Notes under the pieces: model-generated
Database searches by the model: none
What the model was told of the DNA's origin: nothing
Seen by the model: only the letters and a program-made list of their open reading frames with translations
Made by a program: the position numbers and the translations under genes
In this document: piece by piece, positions 59,539-64,000 of the stretch
How positions within the stretch are numbered: the stretch's first letter is position 1
How the letters are laid out: each line of letters opens with the position of its first letter
DNA from: Vibrio rumoiensis
GTDB taxonomy: Bacteria > Pseudomonadota > Gammaproteobacteria > Enterobacterales > Vibrionaceae
DNA: 64,000 bases
Direction of reading: 5' to 3'
NCBI RefSeq assembly: GCF_002218045.2
Contig: NZ_AP018685.1
Coordinates: 2,356,001-2,420,000 of the forward strand

Positions 59539-60480
59539 ATGGAATTAGATGACATTTACCGCCGCGATCTCAATCTTTTGATTGCTCTGCGAGTTTTAAT
59601 TGAAGAAGAAACGGTCAGCAAAGCGGCGCAGCGTCTAAGCCTAAGTCAATCAGCGATGAGCCGAGTGTTAGGCCGCCTACGCGTGCTACTAGATGATCCC
59701 TTGTTTACTCGCCAGGGGCAGCGTTTAATTCCTACTCAAAAAGCGTTGGAATTTAATCAATCGCTAACCCAACCTCTCGAAAATATACGCGATATTTTAT
59801 CTCCTCAAGAATTTGTGCCCCAAGAGTGCAACCAAAAGTTCACCATTGCCACCACCGACTATGCCATGCAAACCATTTTGCCGTTTGCCTTACCGCGTAT
59901 TTATCAAGAAGCGCCAAATATTCGTTTAGAGTTAATACCATTGCAGCATCAGCATTTAAAAGAACAGCTCACAACTCAAGGCGCAGATATGGCGATTTGC
60001 CGCCCAACCTACTCAGTCGATCCGCTCAAAAAAGAACATTTGGGTAAAGTCGGCGTGTTTTGTTTACTCTCACCTAATCACCCCCTCGCCAACGCTGAAT
60101 TAACTTTGGAAGATTATTTAACCGCCAACCACGCAATGATTGCGATCAGCGATGGCGTGAAAGCACTGATTGACCAAGCATTATCTGGTTATCCTGAACC
60201 TAAATGGCTGCTACGGGCTTATCACTTAGAAGCAGCTCTTGCGATGTTAGAAACCGTACCGTTAATTATTACTGTACCTGCAGATTTAGCCTACCTTGTG
60301 GCGAAGCGTTATAACCTCCTCATCAAGAAGACGCCTTTCGATTTAACACCATTTGATTACTCGCTCATTTGGCATTCGCGTTGTGACCAATCTTCCGCTC
60401 AGCAATGGTTGCGCGGAGTCTTAAAACAAGAATGTGGTAAATTAATTGCGGAAAGGATTGAGGTGATGGGAATAGAGTAA
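59539..60480 (+). CDS. LysR-family transcriptional regulator
   Basis: 313 aa. N-terminal winged helix (about 8-68: LNLLIALRVLIEEETVSKAAQRL, with SQSAMSRVLGRLR as recognition helix), then a substrate-binding domain (about 98-300). SD AAGG precedes the ATG. It starts 11 nt after epmB, so probably cotranscribed. The target cannot be told; LysR genes usually regulate a neighbour. Confidence 0.88.
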   Translation: MELDDIYRRDLNLLIALRVLIEEETVSKAAQRLSLSQSAMSRVLGRLRVLLDDPLFTRQGQRLIPTQKALEFNQSLTQPLENIRDILSPQEFVPQECNQKFTIATTDYAMQTILPFALPRIYQEAPNIRLELIPLQHQHLKEQLTTQGADMAICRPTYSVDPLKKEHLGKVGVFCLLSPNHPLANAELTLEDYLTANHAMIAISDGVKALIDQALSGYPEPKWLLRAYHLEAALAMLETVPLIITVPADLAYLVAKRYNLLIKKTPFDLTPFDYSLIWHSRCDQSSAQQWLRGVLKQECGKLIAERIEVMGIE

Positions 60481-60631
60481 GGGGTTAAAGGTTCCTAATT
60501 CCTAGAAAAAGCAAACCGCGCTCCCTTTGGCTTTACACGCTACTCTCAACAAAAACAAAACCGCATCCAAAATAGCATAATTTTTAATCTATGATAAACT
60601 TTGTGTGAATAATTAATACAAGGTAAATCCC

Positions 60632-60874
60632 ATGGGACGAACAACAAGTGTCACAATCGGCGAATCACTCAATAGCTTTATTGAACGTATGATACAAACT
60701 GGTCGTTACGGCTCAACCAGTGAAGTAATGAGAAGTGCCTTACGTTTGTTGGAGCAACAAGAAAACCAGCAAAATATGCTACGTAATGCGATTGAAGAAG
60801 GTGAACAAAGTGGTGAAAGCAACTTATCTTTAAAGCAGATTGCTGCGCAGCGCAAGGCTAAGTTGAGTGTATAA
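60632..60874 (+). CDS. parD: ParD-type antitoxin (ribbon-helix-helix)
   Basis: 80 aa. N-terminal ribbon-helix-helix (about 4-45: TTSVTIGESLNSFIERM, YGSTSEVMRSALRLLEQQE) binds DNA and represses its operon; the disordered C-terminus would wrap the toxin. SD AAGG. Overlaps parE by 8 nt. Confidence 0.9.
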   Translation: MGRTTSVTIGESLNSFIERMIQTGRYGSTSEVMRSALRLLEQQENQQNMLRNAIEEGEQSGESNLSLKQIAAQRKAKLSV

Positions 60875-61151
60875 ATTATCAAAAAAAGCCGAAGAAGATT
60901 TCGGGATAATTTATGAATACACTTGGTTAAATTTTGGTGAAGATCAGGCTGATGACTACACCGATGATATGGAACGCTGCTTACTTATTCTATCTGAAGC
61001 ACCTTTGCTTGGCCGCGATTACAATGAGATCAAGCAGGGAATAAGAAGACATGATTATAAAAAGCACGCCATTTTCTATCGAATAAGAGAACAGGGTATT
61101 TTTATTCTGCGCATTTTACATCAACAAATGAACCCTATGCTTCACCTATAA
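60867..61151 (+). CDS. parE: ParE-type toxin
   Basis: 94 aa, GTG start inside the antitoxin 3' end. RelE/ParE fold: LSKKAEEDFGIIYEYTWLNFG (about 4-24), then RLILSEAP-like CLLILSEAPLLGRDY and HAIFYRIREQGIFILRILH near the end. Homologues poison DNA gyrase. Looks intact, with no frameshift. Confidence 0.9.
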   Translation: MYKLSKKAEEDFGIIYEYTWLNFGEDQADDYTDDMERCLLILSEAPLLGRDYNEIKQGIRRHDYKKHAIFYRIREQGIFILRILHQQMNPMLHL

Positions 61152-61238
61152 AAAAGCCAAGCAGCGACTCATGTCAAAGCACCGCAAGGCTTTAAATTTC
61201 TGCTTTTTCGAATGACTAGATACGAATAACGTAGCGTC

Positions 61239-62225
61239 CTAGTCTCGAAGGTTGACCACAATTCGGCCTGTTACTTGACCGTTGGTAATATTGTCCGCGT
61301 ATTGAGGGACATCTTCTAACTTAATTTCAGTACACGCTTGCTCAAAATAGCTGGCCGGTAGTAGTTCTGATAATGATTTCCACGCAGCAATACGTTTTTC
61401 TACAGGGCTGTTAACTGAGTCAACACCTTGTAGGCGCACATTACGTAAAATAAATGGCATGACAGTCGTTGGAAGATCAAATCCACCAGCTAAACCACAA
61501 GCTGCAACCACTGAGTTATAATCCATTTGTGCCAATACTTTTGCCAATACTTTGCTGCCGACGGTATCAACCGCACCGGCCCACACTTGTTTTTCAAGTG
61601 GACGAGCAGGCTCTTCAAACTCACTGCGTTCAATCACACGCGTTGCGCCCAATTTTTCTAATAATGGGCCATTGGTTTCTAGGCGTCCGGTCACCGCTGC
61701 AACTTTATAACCTAACTTGCTCAGTAGCGTGACAGAAACAGAGCCTACACCACCACTGGCACCTGTCACTAAGATCTCACCATCTTCCGGTTTTACGCCA
61801 GCATCAAGGATAGCTTGTACGCACAACATTGCAGTAAAACCAGCCGTTCCGACCATCATGGCACTTTTGGCATCTAAACCTTGTGGTAATGGCACTAACC
61901 AATCGGCTTTTAAGCGCGCTTTTTCAGCCATGCCGCCCCAATGGTTTTCACCTACGCCCCAGCCAGTTAAAACCACTTTATCGCCTTCAGAATAACGGTC
62001 GTCTTGAGACTCTAAAACCGTACCTGCAAAGTCAATACCTGGCACCATTGGGAAGTTACGAATAATTTTGCCTTTACCAGTAACGGCTAAGCCATCTTTG
62101 TAATTAATTGAAGAGTAATCCACCGCCACCAATACTTCACCTTCCGGTAATTGGCTTTCATCTAACATTTCGATATTCGCGATTGTACGTTTGTCTTCTT
62201 GGTTAAGAACTAAAGCTTTAAACAT
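61239..62225 (-). CDS. acuI: acrylyl-CoA reductase / YhdH-type quinone oxidoreductase
   Basis: 328 aa from the ATG at 62225 (MFKALVLNQEDKR), SD GGAG; the ORF extends 102 nt upstream into non-coding DNA. MDR-superfamily, NADPH-dependent reductase: GIDFAGTV (about 65-72), VTGASGGVGSVSVTLLSKLGY (Rossmann, about 151-171), and DTVGSKVLAKVLAQM. Family members reduce acryloyl-CoA, a step in DMSP use in marine bacteria; YhdH of E. coli is a homologue without that pathway. Monocistronic. Confidence 0.9.
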   Translation of the reverse strand: MFKALVLNQEDKRTIANIEMLDESQLPEGEVLVAVDYSSINYKDGLAVTGKGKIIRNFPMVPGIDFAGTVLESQDDRYSEGDKVVLTGWGVGENHWGGMAEKARLKADWLVPLPQGLDAKSAMMVGTAGFTAMLCVQAILDAGVKPEDGEILVTGASGGVGSVSVTLLSKLGYKVAAVTGRLETNGPLLEKLGATRVIERSEFEEPARPLEKQVWAGAVDTVGSKVLAKVLAQMDYNSVVAACGLAGGFDLPTTVMPFILRNVRLQGVDSVNSPVEKRIAAWKSLSELLPASYFEQACTEIKLEDVPQYADNITNGQVTGRIVVNLRD

Positions 62226-62496
62226 AACATCTCCAACTTGTTGGTTAGCCGTTCGACTTAATATGCAGGCAGTATAGGTAATAAACCCTAATAAAAATAG
62301 TGATAACAACGCATACACACCATGCAAAAATCACATATATTGATAGTAGAAAATGTATTTTTAGCATTAACAATCAACAAAAATCACCTACGATAGAAAG
62401 TACTTACCTTAGAGATAAAAAAATATCATCAATAATCAACTAGATCTCTGAATCAAAAATCGTCATATTCCACTTTCTTATCACACCTCTTTTACG

Positions 62497-63063
62497 ATGA
62501 ATTTCTTTAACATTAATAAGGGCAAATCTCCATCAATGAATCCTGCATGGCTTAATATCGAACCTTTTGATTGGTGGTCTCTGGCTGCCTGCGCAATTAA
62601 CGGCACATTAATCGGTTTGGAGCGTCAACTTAGGGGAAAACCCGTTGGTATTCGCACCGCGATATTGATCGTTTCCGGTACTTATTTATTTATGGCAATG
62701 GCAGTGTCGTTATCGCCTAATACCCTAGATCAAGCCCGAGTATTAGGCCAAATCATTACTGGTGTCGGGTTTTTAGGTGCGGGCGTGATGATGACGATGG
62801 ATGGTAAAATTCATGGCGTGACTTCCGCGGCGGTGATTTGGGTACTGGCAGCATTAGGATTAATGATTGGACTTGGTCATGAAACACAATCCATTATTTT
62901 TACTGCCCTGGCTCTTGGTGTCTTATTAGGTGTCGATAAAGTGGAAAAGAGCTTTCAGAGCTTGCGTCGTGGCGTCCATCAAACCATTCAAAAACGCCGT
63001 CGCCCAAAGACCATTAATATGAACCGTGTTATGCAAAAAGAAGAGCAGAGCTCGGAAGATTAA
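62497..63063 (+). CDS. MgtC/SapB-family membrane protein
   Basis: 188 aa. Membrane part of four to five segments (about 28-140) with the family motif LIGLERQLRGKPVGIRTAIL (about 40-59), QIITGVGFLGAGVMM (about 88-102) and GVTSAAVIWVLAALG. Basic C-terminal tail (about 155-188, QKRRRPK). MgtC proteins inhibit F-ATP synthase and help at low Mg, but many members have unknown roles. An ATG at 62536 is an alternative start. Confidence 0.85.
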   Translation: MNFFNINKGKSPSMNPAWLNIEPFDWWSLAACAINGTLIGLERQLRGKPVGIRTAILIVSGTYLFMAMAVSLSPNTLDQARVLGQIITGVGFLGAGVMMTMDGKIHGVTSAAVIWVLAALGLMIGLGHETQSIIFTALALGVLLGVDKVEKSFQSLRRGVHQTIQKRRRPKTINMNRVMQKEEQSSED

Positions 63064-63068
63064 TATGT

Positions 63069-63099
63069 AAAAAAGGTAAGTCTAAACCACTTACCTTTT
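63069..63099 (+). terminator. terminator after MgtC-family gene
   Basis: AAAAGGTAAG / CTTACCTTTT around a 9-nt loop, A/T-flanked, directly after the stop. Confidence 0.8.
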
Positions 63100-63177
63100 C
63101 TTACTTGTGTGCCAATCTAATGGCAATAAAGCAGCCGTTACAAGTACGAAGAGCTTGTCAAACTATCGCAAAGACGC

Positions 63178-64000
63178 TCAACTCTGTGGATTAATCGACA
63201 CTTGATAACCGCTGTGTGCATCACCAACAAAATCGACATAATTTTTAATCGCAGGCAACGCATCATCGACATGATGAGACACATACAACAGTTGACTCAA
63301 ATTCTCTTCCGCGATCATATTCAAGGTATTCATCACTAGTTTACGATTAATGAAATCTAAGCCTTGATAAGGTTCATCTAAAATCAATAACACAGGTTGC
63401 TTAATCAGGGCGCGTCCAATTAATAACAAGCGTTGCTGACCATAATCAAGCTGCTTAAAGCTGATTTTCTCAAACTCGCTCATGTGTAAAATAGCTAACC
63501 AATCTTTTGCAGAATCCACCTGCTTTTCGCTGGGCTTTTGATACACCCCTATCGAATCAAAGAACCCGGAAATTAACACTTCCAAGGCACTGCAATTGAC
63601 TCGATATTGCAAATGCAGTGATGATGAGACAATGCCGATTTGCTCTTTAACTTGCCAAATCGTTTCGCCACTGCCACGAGGTTTGCCAAACAAGGTAATG
63701 TCATTACTGTAGCATTGCGGGTGGTCACCTAATATCAACCCCAATAAGGTGCTTTTTCCGCAGCCGTTTGGCCCACGTACTTGCCAATGCTCACCATTAT
63801 TAATGCGCCAATTTACCTCTTTGAAGATCAAACCATCGGTATATTCAACTTTGCCATTTTTAAGCTCTACCAAAGGATCTGGGTACTTCGCCTGATAACG
63901 CTGTCTTTTAATCAATTCAATCACATCCTGGCTACGTTGTTGCGAAAGTGCGTTTAATTGCGCCATAACAGGGTGTGAGTGCCATTCATCGATACTCATT
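63178..64000 (-). CDS. modF: ModF-like ABC ATPase (C-terminal half, truncated by window)
   Basis: At least 274 codons; the 5' end lies beyond the right edge, so the start seen at 63999 need not be real. Walker A GPNGCGKST (about 75-83), a Q-loop region VSSSLHLQYRV, signature LDYGQQRLLLIGRAL (about 183-197) and Walker B VLLILDEPYQGLD. GSGETIWQVKEQIG and the phrase SSSLHLxYRV match the second ATPase domain of E. coli ModF (490 aa, two fused ABC domains). Signature LDYGQ departs from LSGGQ, as in that family. Confidence 0.8.
   Translation of the reverse strand, partial: MSIDEWHSHPVMAQLNALSQQRSQDVIELIKRQRYQAKYPDPLVELKNGKVEYTDGLIFKEVNWRINNGEHWQVRGPNGCGKSTLLGLILGDHPQCYSNDITLFGKPRGSGETIWQVKEQIGIVSSSLHLQYRVNCSALEVLISGFFDSIGVYQKPSEKQVDSAKDWLAILHMSEFEKISFKQLDYGQQRLLLIGRALIKQPVLLILDEPYQGLDFINRKLVMNTLNMIAEENLSQLLYVSHHVDDALPAIKNYVDFVGDAHSGYQVSINPQS

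Noticed and set aside
62226..62327. 34-residue N-terminal hydrophobic extension of AcuI
   Set aside because: The ATG at 62225 has a GGAG ribosome-binding site and matches the family start; a membrane anchor is not known for this family.

Overview
The window is chromosomal DNA from a gammaproteobacterium, almost certainly Vibrionaceae (probably Vibrio). The grounds are the gene content and order (cysJIH; pspG-dusA-zur; dnaB-alr; rpsF-priB-rpsR-rplI; nsrR-rnr-rlmB; purA-hflCKX-hfq-miaA-mutL-amiB-tsaE; queG; orn; rsgA-psd; epmA/frdABCD; efp/epmB), which follow the Escherichia coli 94-95 min region with Vibrio-type rearrangements. Species cannot be named from the sequence alone.

Layout. 1-7.3 kb: two rRNA operons in tandem on the minus strand. 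The upstream one is complete (16S, tRNA-Glu, 23S, 5S). The downstream one is cut by the window edge after most of its 16S. 7.5-11.9 kb: assimilatory sulfate/sulfite reduction operon cysJIH. 12-16.2 kb: a small conserved protein, pspG behind a sigma-54 promoter, dusA, the zinc regulator zur, and pgi. 16.4-21.7 kb: an Omp85-type barrel protein, alr, dnaB and a DUF481 outer-membrane protein. 21.9-27.4 kb: ribosomal operon rpsF-priB-rpsR-rplI, rlmB, rnr, nsrR. 27.5-30.1 kb: hmp behind an NsrR-like box, and purA. 30.2-39.8 kb: the yjeT-hflC-hflK-hflX-hfq-miaA-mutL-amiB-tsaE superoperon. 40-43 kb: queG, a non-coding stretch with DnaA boxes including a perfect 30-bp inverted repeat, and nine tRNA genes alternating Gly(GCC) and initiator Met. 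43-48.6 kb: orn, rsgA, psd, a glycerophosphodiester phosphodiesterase, an EamA transporter and epmA. 48.9-52.2 kb: fumarate reductase frdABCD. 52.5-57.8 kb: a zinc-acquisition island. 57.8-60.5 kb: efp, epmB and a LysR regulator. 60.6-64 kb: a parDE toxin-antitoxin pair, an AcuI/YhdH reductase, an MgtC-family protein and the end of a ModF-like ABC ATPase.

How the genes work together. The most interesting block is the zinc island: a small predicted membrane protein, ABC ATPase, permease and binding protein in one coupled operon; two divergent ZevA-like (DUF1007) periplasmic proteins; and a ZevB-like NicO transporter. Zur-type palindromes stand before the ABC operon and between the divergent zevA genes, and zur itself is in the window. 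Near-identical hairpins close both ends of the island. The second notable locus is the queG-tRNA-Gly spacer. In E. coli this same interval holds datA, the DnaA-titration site, and here it carries two perfect DnaA boxes as part of a long palindrome. EF-P and two of its modification enzymes (EpmA, EpmB) are also all present. Most of the rest is conserved housekeeping sequence. The two 16S copies carry complementary small indels at universally conserved positions, which points to consensus errors in the rRNA region.
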